DNA of 6,847 nt from Pseudomonadota bacterium (GCA_023387695.1 JAEWHT010000154.1:1-6847); one strand, 5' to 3'; counted from the stretch's first letter, positions 1-5,745 are shown. Translations and numbers: made by a program. Notes: generated by a model not told the origin, from the sequence alone.

Positions 1-119
1 ATCGAGGAGTCCAGGATGCGATGAACCGTCTCGTGATCGTAGAAGCCGCGGTCGTGCCGGCGCTTCACCTGGTTGCGCGCTGACGTCGGATAGGAATTTG
101 GGCTCTCGGTCTGGCTCAC
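1..119 (-). CDS. Pyridoxamine 5'-phosphate oxidase-like flavoprotein, N-terminal part (cut by window start)
   Basis: Reading leftward from a GTG at 117-119, the first 39 codons are open to the window edge and begin VSQTESPNSYPTSARN, followed by a basic stretch and RGFYDHETVHRILDSS. This opening (a Lys/Arg-rich NQVKR-type motif, then 'RGxYD' and a short helix ending in 'ILD') is what I recall from the start of PPOX-class FMN-binding proteins that sit beside MocR regulators; the flavin-binding core would lie outside the window. A good ribosome binding site, GAGGAG, lies a few bases upstream of the GTG (complement of 124-129), which supports this start. The gene diverges from the MocR/PdxR-type regulator at 196, so it is the natural candidate target of that regulator. 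Family assignment rests on a short segment plus context. The substrate (a B6 vitamer or another flavin/heme substrate) cannot be told. Confidence 0.7.
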   Translation of the reverse strand, partial: MSQTESPNSYPTSARNQVKRRHDRGFYDHETVHRILDSS

Positions 120-195
120 GGCCGCTCCTCGTCGGGTCTCGAACTCGTCCAGAGCAGTTGTAGCGGCGCATTTGGTCTGCGATAGTTCCAATTCC
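120..195. promoter_or_regulatory. Divergent promoter/operator region between PPOX-like gene and MocR regulator
   Basis: This 76-bp gap must hold the 5' signals of both divergent genes. GGTCT occurs at 135-139 and 174-178, with a third copy just inside the leftward gene at 108-112. MocR/PdxR regulators usually bind directly repeated half-sites in such gaps, so these copies are candidate half-sites, although five bases recur easily by chance. A short imperfect dyad, TTGG at 172-175 against CCAA at 188-191, also lies just before the regulator ATG. I could not assign convincing -35/-10 boxes. Confidence 0.35.
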
Positions 196-1677
196 ATGCA
201 AAAAATTCCGACCAATTCTCCGGCCAGATCGTCTACGCCGGCAAAGCCCGAGCTGCCACTCGATCTCACCGGCCCGCACGTCACCGCCGGCGCCTCCTCT
301 GCGCACCGGCTCTACCAGGCGCTGTGCGAGATGATCGTCTCGGGCCTCGTGACGTCAGGCGAGCCACTGCCGCCGTCGCGCACGCTGGCGAAGCAGACCG
401 GCTTCCGGCGCAATGCCGTCGTCACCGCCTATGAGCGCCTGATCGCCGATGGATTTGCGCAGGCCACCGTCGGCTCCGGCACCTTCGTTGCCGCGCGCAT
501 TCCGGCACGTGCCGCCGCATCCAGGAAGCCAAAGGTGATTGTCGAGGCGCCACGGCAAGGCGCACTCGCGCTCGGCTGCACGCATATCGACGAGCGCGCC
601 GTGCAACGTTTTCGCGCCTTCGTCGGCCGGCGCATGCGCGCCTTCGGCAGCGAGCACCTGCATTACGGCGACCCGCGCGGCAGCCGCGAGCTGCGCGTCG
701 CGATCGCCGACCACCTGCTTTCCGCGCGAGGGCTGCGCTGCGACCCCGACCAGATCATGCTGACATCAGGCACGCTGCATACGCTGCGCATCGTACTCGG
801 CGCGATCCTGAAGGCCAACGATCAGGTCTGGTGCGAGGACCCCGGCTATCCCATCGCGCGCAGGACCATCGCGCAATGCGGCTATCGCACCGTGCCCATT
901 CCCGTCGACGCGCACGGGCTGCAGGTTGCGAAAGGCCGCGCCGCTGCGCCGTCCGCGCGCGCGGCCTACGTGACACCGTCGCACCAGTTTCCACTGGGCG
1001 TGCAGATGTCGATGCCGCGGCGACTCGCGTTGCTGGACTGGGCAAAGCACGCCGGCGCCTTCGTGTTCGAGGACGATTACGACAGCGAGTTCCGTTATGA
1101 CGGTGCGCCCTTGATGTCGCTCGCCGGCATCGATCAGCTCCAGCGCGTCATCTACATGGGCACGTTCGCAAAGACGCTGTTTCCGGGCCTGCGTATCGGC
1201 TATTGCGCCCTGCCCGAGCGCCTGATTGCGGATGTCACCGCTGCGCGCGCCGCGCTCGACCGCTTTCCCGGAACGCTGATGGAGGGCGCCGTCGCCGACA
1301 TGCTCAATTCCGGTGCGTTCGCCGCGAACCTGAAGCGCGTGCGCAAACTCTATCGCGAGGCCCGCGATACGCTGGCCGAGACGCTCGAAGCGGCATCGGA
1401 CGGCGTACTCTCGGTGCCAGTGCCGTCGCAGGGGCTGCACCTCGTGGCGCGGTTCGATCCGTCGATTGCCCCGGCGGTCGCGTCCGAGGCGAAGCAGGCT
1501 GCGGGCGCGGAAGGCTGGCTGCTCGCCGACACCTATGCGCGGGCGCGTCCGCTCCCAGGTTTCGTGCTGGGATTTTCCGGGCACGCGGTTCCACAGCTCG
1601 TCGCGGCCGCGGAACGGCTGGCGAAGGAAGCGCGCACCGCCTTGCGTACGAAAGCCAAATTGGCCCGGCGGGCGTGA
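196..1677 (+). CDS. MocR/PdxR-type GntR-family regulator with aminotransferase-like domain
   Basis: Fusion regulator of 493 aa, typical in length for the MocR subfamily of GntR regulators. Residues about 34-100 form the winged helix: LYQALCEMIVSGLV, then LPPSRTLAKQTGFRRNAVV and the wing ending VGSGTFVA. After a linker of about 35 residues comes a fold-type-I aminotransferase-like domain with YGDPRGSRELR, TSGTLHTL, DPGYP, TPSHQFPLGV, EDDYDSEFRY and GTFAKTLFPGLRIGY. Lys326 in the last motif is the expected pyridoxal-phosphate Schiff-base lysine. Family members sense PLP or an amino-acid adduct and control B6, GABA or taurine genes; here the divergent PPOX-like gene is the likely target. I chose ATG 196 because the residues following it fit the family start; an in-frame TTG at 172 would add eight residues. 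Neither start has a strong ribosome binding site. Calling it a true PdxR rather than another MocR member is inference. Confidence 0.93.
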   Translation: MQKIPTNSPARSSTPAKPELPLDLTGPHVTAGASSAHRLYQALCEMIVSGLVTSGEPLPPSRTLAKQTGFRRNAVVTAYERLIADGFAQATVGSGTFVAARIPARAAASRKPKVIVEAPRQGALALGCTHIDERAVQRFRAFVGRRMRAFGSEHLHYGDPRGSRELRVAIADHLLSARGLRCDPDQIMLTSGTLHTLRIVLGAILKANDQVWCEDPGYPIARRTIAQCGYRTVPIPVDAHGLQVAKGRAAAPSARAAYVTPSHQFPLGVQMSMPRRLALLDWAKHAGAFVFEDDYDSEFRYDGAPLMSLAGIDQLQRVIYMGTFAKTLFPGLRIGYCALPERLIADVTAARAALDRFPGTLMEGAVADMLNSGAFAANLKRVRKLYREARDTLAETLEAASDGVLSVPVPSQGLHLVARFDPSIAPAVASEAKQAAGAEGWLLADTYARARPLPGFVLGFSGHAVPQLVAAAERLAKEARTALRTKAKLARRA

Positions 1678-1745
1678 CAAAGGTTCACTATCAAAATCCG
1701 ATGTCGATGTTTAACGTCGCGGCATCGATTCCCGGATCTGTCATC

Positions 1746-2003
1746 ATGTCACTTGTCGCATCGTCTGGCCGCGCAATCTGCCTCGCGCTTCTGATCTGCA
1801 CCGCTCTGGCCTCGACGGCCACCGCGACTACGGTCGGGCGCGAACAGGACATCGTCGACCTTAAGCTGGGTCAACGCGTGATGGTGGACGACGGAACTTG
1901 TCCCGCCGGGCAAATCAAGGAAGTGCGCGGCGCCAAGATGACGGACAAGGGCGTCACGCGAACGGCATCCTGCGTGGCACGGTTCGGTCCGAAGACGAAG
2001 TGA
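1746..2003 (+). CDS. Small exported protein with two cysteines, possibly DUF6719-like
   Basis: 85-aa protein. Residues 1-27 form a signal peptide: Arg9, a hydrophobic core ICLALLICTALAS and an A-T-A site before TTVG. The mature part of about 58 aa starts VGREQDIVDLKLGQRVMVDD and has two cysteines, Cys52 (GTCPAG) and Cys76 (ASCVAR), which probably form one disulfide in the periplasm; it ends in GPKTK. I remember this VGREQDIVDLKLGQ pattern from a small uncharacterised family in Bradyrhizobium, possibly DUF6719, but cannot confirm the number. Function is unknown. ATG 1746 gives a compact signal peptide; in-frame ATGs at 1701 and 1707 would add 15 or 13 residues, and no start has a strong ribosome binding site. 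It follows the MocR gene by 68 bp on the same strand and converges with the 121-aa gene, with 10 bp between the stops. Confidence 0.8.
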   Translation: MSLVASSGRAICLALLICTALASTATATTVGREQDIVDLKLGQRVMVDDGTCPAGQIKEVRGAKMTDKGVTRTASCVARFGPKTK

Positions 2004-2013
2004 AGATGAAGAT

Positions 2014-2379
2014 CTAGGATTTCGCCGGGTCGAACATGCACTGCAGGGTCGGCTTGGCGATCTTCGTGAAGGTCGCGCCGATTTCGGCTTGCTTTGCCGC
2101 CGGTACCCAATCGGTTTCGATGGTGGGAACACCGGTCTCGCTGATGCCGCGTAGCAGCGCCTCGCGGAGGTCACGATCCTCGACCATGGCCGCGGCGTGA
2201 TCATGCAGGCAACCGCAGACCTCTTCCGGATGCTCCCATCGCCCGATCATGCGCGGAGCACATTGCCTCACGAACTCCGTGCGCGGATCCGGCAAGCGGC
2301 TCGGTGAGCGAACCTGCGCCTGAACGGAGCTGATCGTCACGAGAGACAGGAACGCCGCGGCACAGAGACGAAGGTACAT
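2014..2379 (-). CDS. Exported hypothetical protein with four cysteines (121 aa)
   Basis: 121-aa protein starting MYLRLCAAAFLSLVTISSVQA, a clear signal peptide with likely cleavage after Ala21 (VQA/QV). The mature part has four cysteines: Cys40 (VRQCAP), Cys55 and Cys57 (EEVCGCLHDH) and Cys114 (LQCMFD), an even number that fits two disulfides in the periplasm. The CxC followed by a predicted helix resembles a layout seen in several small proteobacterial exported proteins of unknown role, but I do not recognise a named family. It starts 34 bp downstream of the stop of the 54-aa exported protein on the same strand, so the two are probably transcribed together. Its TAG stop is 10 bp from the stop of the convergent 85-aa gene, leaving no space for separate terminators. 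The ribosome binding site before ATG 2379 is weak, and translation may depend on the upstream gene. Confidence 0.78.
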   Translation of the reverse strand: MYLRLCAAAFLSLVTISSVQAQVRSPSRLPDPRTEFVRQCAPRMIGRWEHPEEVCGCLHDHAAAMVEDRDLREALLRGISETGVPTIETDWVPAAKQAEIGATFTKIAKPTLQCMFDPAKS

Positions 2380-2413
2380 GATCGGATTTACCAGCTGATT
2401 TTCTTATTGGTGA

Positions 2414-2578
2414 TCAGAAGCGCGCCGCCATGACCATCGGCTGCGGCGCCGGGCTGGTGATGGGCGAGCCGCTGTACTGGAAGGTGCCGATGCCGGGCAG
2501 ATCGCCGTCCGGCGCACCGGCAAACGAGGAACCGGCGAGCACGAAACCGAAAGCAAGGATGAAGCTGAGCGTGCGCAT
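2414..2578 (-). CDS. Very small exported protein, 54 aa
   Basis: The reading frame runs leftward from ATG 2576-2578 and encodes 54 aa. Residues 1-20 are a clean signal peptide (MRTLSFILAFGFVLAGSSFA, cleavage before GAPDG), leaving a mature peptide of only about 34 residues that is rich in Gly, Pro and Ser (LPGIGTFQYSGSPI, then APQPMVMAARF) and has no cysteine. The frame stays open upstream to an ATG at 2803, but that start would bury the signal peptide in the middle; AGGGA seven bases before ATG 2578 supports the short form. It is the first gene of a probable two-gene leftward unit with the 121-aa protein. Function is not known; similar short GIGTF-containing exported peptides are, as far as I recall, present in other Bradyrhizobium strains without assigned role. 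Confidence 0.75.
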   Translation of the reverse strand: MRTLSFILAFGFVLAGSSFAGAPDGDLPGIGTFQYSGSPITSPAPQPMVMAARF

Positions 2579-2694
2579 GGACTTGTCCCTGTATTGCGTG
2601 GGCGGCGGTGCGCCGTCGTCGTTGTCAGCGTGATAACCATTCGCGGTTTCTCCCGTGATGCGCCCAAAGCCCAAAATGGTTTCATTCCCGGCGA

Positions 2695-2731
2695 GAATTG
2701 TTTCGTCGTCCGTCGCGCGACGAAACAATTC
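2695..2731. repeat. Perfect 14-bp inverted repeat with 9-nt loop
   Basis: GAATTGTTTCGTCG at 2695-2708 is matched exactly by its reverse complement at 2718-2731, around the loop TCCGTCGCG. On the left arm CCCG at 2688-2691 can further pair with CGGG at 2731-2734 region if a short bulge is allowed. It lies about 115 bp upstream of the start of the leftward 54-aa gene. It could be a stem-loop in that gene's leader, a large operator dyad, or a member of a dispersed palindromic repeat family. No T-tract follows on either strand. Confidence 0.7.
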
Positions 2732-2850
2732 CGGGAAAACATCAATCATTTCAGATAGCGCGACTGATGGTTTGAACCGCCATGGAAGCGACCGTCCGCG
2801 CAACTTGAAGGAATGCAGTCACATCCGCGACGTCAGCGCTTCACATGCAT

Positions 2851-2881
2851 TTTACGGTTTTCTGCTGAAGAGAACCGCAAA
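2851..2881. repeat. Imperfect 12-bp inverted repeat hairpin
   Basis: CGGTTTTC (2855-2862) pairs with GAGAACCG (2870-2877) with a single G-T wobble around the 7-nt loop TGCTGAA. After one mismatch (A2854 against C2878), TTT 2851-2853 extends the stem with AAA 2879-2881. The hairpin is only 19 bp from the larger element at 2901-2977, so the two may belong to one structured transcript or one repeat unit. Confidence 0.55.
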
Positions 2882-2900
2882 CGAAGGCCGGTCACGGCGC

Positions 2901-2977
2901 TGAGCCCGGGAGTTGAACCCAGGACACGTCGGGCACGACCGAAGCCTTCGAAAACCGATGCCCGTCAACCGGGCTCA
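2901..2977. repeat. 77-bp nested stem structure, tRNA-sized but not a valid tRNA
   Basis: The ends TGAGCCCGG (2901-2909) and CCGGGCTCA (2969-2977) are exact reverse complements, 9 bp. Inside, CGGGCA (2929-2934 region) pairs with TGCCCG (2959-2964 region) around a loop containing the TTCGAA palindrome. Read on the - strand, the 3' part contains CCTGGG, TTCAACT, CCCGGG: a hairpin whose 7-nt loop fits the tRNA T-loop consensus TTCRANY. The T-arm-like hairpin and the outer stem compete for the same bases and no D-arm or anticodon arm fits, so I do not call a tRNA. Candidates are a structured small RNA, a decayed tRNA-like sequence or a dispersed palindromic element. Confidence 0.5.
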
Positions 2978-2996
2978 CATTTGAGGAATGGCCATC

Positions 2997-3191
2997 ATGA
3001 TGGCGCAAGATCGCGCAACGGCGCGCGACGCGGCCGAGCCAACGGACCGCGCCGAACACCGCACCGGTTCAGCCGGCGCCATGGCGCTGCAATCGGGTCG
3101 CGGCTACGAGGCCGCGCCGCAGGCATTCGTGCGTCTGAGCGGCTCGCATCTTGCGAAACCGCGCAGCTCGCGCAAAGCCATCACTGAGTGA
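2997..3191 (+). CDS. Doubtful small ORF, 64 aa
   Basis: The frame is open from ATG 2988 (67 aa), with further ATGs at 2997 and 3000. GAGG at 2983-2986 is too close to 2988 but sits 10 bases before 2997, so I prefer MMAQDRATARDAAEP as the start. Third positions are mostly G or C, as in real genes here, which favours coding. There is no signal peptide, membrane segment or recognised motif; the product would be a basic, Ala/Arg-rich soluble peptide ending SSRKAITE. Its TGA stop lies in the first copy of the odd palindrome shared with the 3' end of the CreA-family gene. An overlapping frame (2813-3187) gives an Arg-rich product and looks like a shadow. It may be a small real protein or a chance frame next to structured DNA. 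Confidence 0.4.
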   Translation: MMAQDRATARDAAEPTDRAEHRTGSAGAMALQSGRGYEAAPQAFVRLSGSHLAKPRSSRKAITE

Positions 3192-3216
3192 ACAAGAGCG
3201 TCACTGAGTGAAGAAG
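3181..3216. repeat. Two copies of an odd palindrome, 20-bp period, at convergent gene ends
   Basis: TCACTGAGTGAACAAG (3181-3196) and TCACTGAGTGAAGAAG (3201-3216) match at 15 of 16 positions. Each contains TCACT-G-AGTGA, a palindrome around one base. As a result the two copies can also pair with each other as a 10-bp stem with a central G-G mismatch and a 9-nt loop (3192-3200). The TGA stop of the rightward small ORF (3189-3191) and the stop of the leftward CreA-family gene (3201-3203) both lie in it. A small tandem duplication at the end of the CreA-family gene, perhaps working as a two-way 3' stem-loop, would explain it. No T-tract follows. Confidence 0.6.
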
Positions 3217-3749
3217 TCGCCGCACTTCTGGACGTTCGCGTCAGCCTGTCCCCACGGCATGATCGGCACCGACGAGGTCGAGTTCTTCGGCGATCCCTCG
3301 ATCAGCTTGTCCGAATAGACCATGTAGACCAGCACGTTGCGCTTGGTATCGCAGCCACGCACGATCTGCATCTTCTTGAAGAAGAGCGAGCGGCGCTTGC
3401 GGAACATGTCGTCGCCCTGCTCCATCTTGTCCTTGAACTTGATCGGACCGATCTGACGGCAGGCCAGCGAGACGTCCGACACCTCCTCGGCAAGGCCGAG
3501 CCATCCCTTGAAGCCGCCCTTCTCGGGCACCGTGAAATGACAGGCCACGCCCTCGACCTCGGGATCGTCGAGGCCATAGGTCGCGAGCTTGTCGTTCGGG
3601 CTCATCCATTTGAACACGGTCGAGCGGCGAAAGATCAGATCCGGCTCGTCAGCGGCTTGCGCGGACGTCGCCGGCAGGACCAGAGCCAGAAGGAATAAAG
3701 CGAAGCCTTTCAAGCGGATGCCGGAAAGACCGGGGAAACGAGATGACAT
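3201..3749 (-). CDS. creA: CreA family exported protein
   Basis: 182-aa protein of the CreA family, periplasmic proteins of unknown biochemical role named after the E. coli cre locus. Residues 1-32 are a signal peptide (MSSRFPGLSGIRLKG, core FALFLLALVLP, site SAQA/AD). The mature part carries family hallmarks: STVFKWMSPNDK, DDPEVEGVACHF, KGWLGLAEEVSDVSLACRQ, RSLFFKKMQIVRGCD and the strong NVLVYMVYSDKLIEGSPKNS, followed by VPIMPW. Four cysteines (70, 97, 133, 176) allow two disulfides. ATG 3749 is preferred over an in-frame TTG at 3767 because GGAG sits six bases upstream. No creB/creC/creD-like genes are adjacent, so it stands alone here; it diverges from the L,D-transpeptidase. The family call is firm, the function is not known. 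Confidence 0.93.
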   Translation of the reverse strand: MSSRFPGLSGIRLKGFALFLLALVLPATSAQAADEPDLIFRRSTVFKWMSPNDKLATYGLDDPEVEGVACHFTVPEKGGFKGWLGLAEEVSDVSLACRQIGPIKFKDKMEQGDDMFRKRRSLFFKKMQIVRGCDTKRNVLVYMVYSDKLIEGSPKNSTSSVPIMPWGQADANVQKCGDFFTQ

Positions 3750-3783
3750 GAAGTTCTCCGGTAACAAGTTCCCGCAATGTAGG

Positions 3784-3813
3784 GATGGCAGGCCCTGTCA
3801 GAAAGGTGCCATC
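3784..3813. promoter_or_regulatory. 7-bp dyad upstream of the CreA-family gene
   Basis: GATGGCA (3784-3790) is repeated inverted as TGCCATC (3807-3813) with 16 bp between, so the half-sites lie about two helical turns apart, 35-64 bp upstream of the CreA-family ATG. This spacing would suit a dimeric repressor or activator site, or a leader hairpin. GGCAGGC also recurs directly at 3787-3793 and 3825-3831. No regulator can be named. Confidence 0.3.
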
Positions 3814-3971
3814 AGGAAGATGACGGCAGGCTGACGCGGCCGCCGTTTACCGGTCTGTGAGGCTTTTTTGCTACGTCTTGAACAAAAGTAGCGGACGGCC
3901 GAACTGCCGTGCTGGTGAACGCGTATCCCCTCTGCGACACTAAAGTCTGATTTGGATTGTGGATTCGAGGA

Positions 3972-5744
3972 ATGAATAGCGTGAACGGGTCCCGTTTTTC
4001 AGCTGCGCCGGTCAGGCTGTGGCAAGTCGCGATTTTGACGGCTGCAGGTGCGATCGGTACGGCGAGCCAGGCGGAAGCAGCGTTCTATTATTATTCGGAC
4101 TACTCCGACGGATCCTACGGACGGCAGGAGCGCCGTATCGAGGAGCCGCGACTGAAGCCGCAGAAGCGCGGCGCGGCAGCCGCAAAGAACAAGAAAAAGG
4201 AAGACGTGGTCGAGAAAGAGACCGGCGGGAAACCGCAAGGCCCGCTCGTCATTGTCGTCTCGATCGACCGGCAGAAGGTCACGGTCTACGATTCCAACGG
4301 CGTGTTCGCGGAATCCCCGGTGTCGACCGGCATGAAAGGCCACTCGACGCCGATGGGCGTGTTCAGTGTCATCCAGAAGCACAAATTCCACCACTCCAAC
4401 ATCTATAGCGGCGCGCCGATGCCGTACATGCAGCGGATCACATGGTCCGGCGTCGCGATGCATGCCGGCGTGCTGCCGGGCTATCCGGCCTCGCACGGCT
4501 GCATCCGCATGCCGATGGCGTTCGCGGTGAAGATGTGGAACTGGACCAAGATGGGCGCGCGCGTGATCGTCTCGCCCGGCCAGATGACGCCGCAAAGCTT
4601 CTCGCACCCGATGCTCGCCTCGCTGCGCGTCCCTCCGCAGCCCGCGGCAAGCGCCGAGCCTGCGACCAGTGTCGGCGACAAGGCGGACAAGGGCGCTCCT
4701 GACACCAAGGTCACGGATGCAAAGCCTGCCGAGACCAAATCGTTTGAAACGAAGACCGCGAGTGCTGACGGCGTGCTCGAACTGCGCTCCAGCGTCGGCC
4801 ACACCGTGATGTCTGACGTGACCACGGGCAATGCACCGGTCCGCGAGGAAGCTGCAAAGACAGAGGCCACAACCGATACGAAGTCCGCCGAGGCCTCCGA
4901 GCCGGCCAAGCAGCCCGACACGGCCGCGAAGACCGACGAGCCCGCCAAGCCCGCCGATGCGGGGAGCGCCGAAGCGAAGCCCATCGAAGCTGCGGAGGCT
5001 CCCAAGGCGACTTCTGAGGAAAAGCCGGCCGACAAGGTCGAGGCCGCGAAGTCGGAAGCTTCAGATACTCCGAAGGCCGACGCTCCAAAGGCGGAAGCAG
5101 CTTCCGAGCCTGCCAAGTCCGAACCGACCAAGTCCGAGCCGGTCAAGGCTGATGCTGCGGCGACCGAGAAGAAGTCGGACGCGCCGGTAACGGCTGCGGC
5201 ACCCGCGCAACCTGCGTCGCCCGACGCGAAGAAAGATCAGACCCGCGTCGCCGATCCCGCACCGTCCGTCAAGCCGGACCTGCCGAAGCGGACCGGCCAG
5301 ATCGCGGTGTTCATCAGCCGCAAGGATTCCAAGCTCTATGTGCGGCAGAACTTTGCGCCGCTGTTCGATGTGCCCGTGACGATCGCGACCAGCGACCGGC
5401 CGCTCGGCACGCACGTGTTCACCGCCGAGATCGACAAGGCCGATTCCAATGCGCTGCATTGGTCGGTGGTGTCGCTGCCCGTCGCCGTTCGTGCCGCGGC
5501 GCGCGATGACGATGGTCACGTGGTGCGCCGCCAGCGTGGCGCGGCCGTGATTCCCGTGGCCGCAAAGCCGGTCGTGACACCGGACAGCCCGGCCGAGGCG
5601 CTGGACCGCATCACGATCCCTGCCGACGCCATGGCGAAGATCAACGAGATGCTCACCACCGGCGGCTCGCTGATCGTGTCCGATCAGGGCATCAACCAGG
5701 GCGAGACCGGCGAAGGCACCGACTTCATCGTCCGGCTGTACTAA
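3972..5744 (+). CDS. Exported L,D-transpeptidase (YkuD) with long linker and second, non-catalytic YkuD-like domain
   Basis: 590-aa protein, far longer than a simple L,D-transpeptidase. Residues 1-36 form a signal peptide (core VAILTAAGAIGTAS, site AEA/AF), then a Tyr-rich FYYYSDYSDGSYGRQ and a basic stretch. Residues about 90-204 are the YkuD catalytic domain: LVIVVSIDRQKVTVYDS, GMKGHSTPMGVFSV, MHAGVLPGYPASHGCIRMP with His164, His175 and nucleophile Cys177, ending RVIVSPG. The enzyme forms 3-3 peptidoglycan cross-links or attaches proteins to peptidoglycan in the periplasm. Residues about 220-440 are an Ala/Lys/Glu/Pro linker with three SEPxK repeats. Residues about 443-590 resemble a second YkuD copy without HxxxxxxHGC. 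ATG 3972 has GAGG only one base upstream; GTG 3981 (587 aa) has better spacing, and TTG 3957 is also possible. It diverges from the CreA-family gene. Confidence 0.93.
   Translation: MNSVNGSRFSAAPVRLWQVAILTAAGAIGTASQAEAAFYYYSDYSDGSYGRQERRIEEPRLKPQKRGAAAAKNKKKEDVVEKETGGKPQGPLVIVVSIDRQKVTVYDSNGVFAESPVSTGMKGHSTPMGVFSVIQKHKFHHSNIYSGAPMPYMQRITWSGVAMHAGVLPGYPASHGCIRMPMAFAVKMWNWTKMGARVIVSPGQMTPQSFSHPMLASLRVPPQPAASAEPATSVGDKADKGAPDTKVTDAKPAETKSFETKTASADGVLELRSSVGHTVMSDVTTGNAPVREEAAKTEATTDTKSAEASEPAKQPDTAAKTDEPAKPADAGSAEAKPIEAAEAPKATSEEKPADKVEAAKSEASDTPKADAPKAEAASEPAKSEPTKSEPVKADAAATEKKSDAPVTAAAPAQPASPDAKKDQTRVADPAPSVKPDLPKRTGQIAVFISRKDSKLYVRQNFAPLFDVPVTIATSDRPLGTHVFTAEIDKADSNALHWSVVSLPVAVRAAARDDDGHVVRRQRGAAVIPVAAKPVVTPDSPAEALDRITIPADAMAKINEMLTTGGSLIVSDQGINQGETGEGTDFIVRLY
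5103..5147 (+). repeat. Three tandem 15-bp coding repeats (SEPxK)
   Basis: Inside the transpeptidase linker, the pentapeptide SEPxK occurs three times in a row (SEPAK, SEPTK, SEPVK). The second and third DNA units, starting at 5118 and 5133, differ at only a few positions, pointing to slippage-type expansion. Less regular KAD/KAE/AKP repeats fill the surrounding 4850-5260. Such Lys/Glu/Pro-rich stretches usually act as flexible, charged spacers. Confidence 0.7.
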
Positions 5745-5745
5745 A

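Larger units (their letters stand above)
2579..2987. other. Gene-free region of about 400 bp rich in inverted repeats
   Basis: No reading frame here has a credible start, ribosome binding site and protein-like composition; the frames that stay open give Arg/Ser-rich translations typical of shadows. The right side of the stretch (below about 2700) must contain the leader of the leftward 54-aa gene. The rest holds three strong inverted repeats, listed separately: 2695-2731, 2851-2881 and 2901-2977. A weaker pair, AACCATT at 2635-2641 and AATGGTT at 2675-2681, may be chance. No T-tract follows any hairpin on either strand, so simple terminators are unlikely. Confidence 0.6.

Noticed and set aside
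1171..1173. Unusual Ala before the PLP lysine (GTFAK rather than GTFSK) in the MocR protein
   Set aside because: The position just before the lysine also varies in true aminotransferases, where Ala is common, so it does not suggest loss of cofactor binding.
766..1680. 304-aa frame antisense to the MocR gene
   Set aside because: It mirrors the codon pattern of a clearly real gene, is Arg/His-rich, and has no motif or ribosome binding site.
2635..2681. AACCATT/AATGGTT inverted repeat
   Set aside because: Seven-base arms 33 bp apart are expected by chance in a region of this length.
2901..2977. tRNA gene on the - strand
   Set aside because: Size, terminal stem and T-loop look suggestive, but the T-stem and terminal stem use the same bases, no D-arm or 5-bp anticodon stem with a 7-nt loop can be formed, and no CCA end is present.
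2813..3187. 124-aa Arg-rich frame
   Set aside because: It runs through the two hairpin structures and overlaps the 64-aa frame; its composition is typical of an out-of-frame reading of GC-rich DNA.
3855..3875. Rho-independent terminator at the T-run in GGCTTTTTTGC
   Set aside because: No G/C-rich hairpin directly precedes the T-run on the + strand, and no gene on that strand ends nearby.
4481..5146. 221-aa Ser/Ala-rich frame antisense to the transpeptidase linker
   Set aside because: Its composition is the reverse-strand reading of the Ala/Lys/Glu/Pro repeats; it lacks a signal peptide or family motif.
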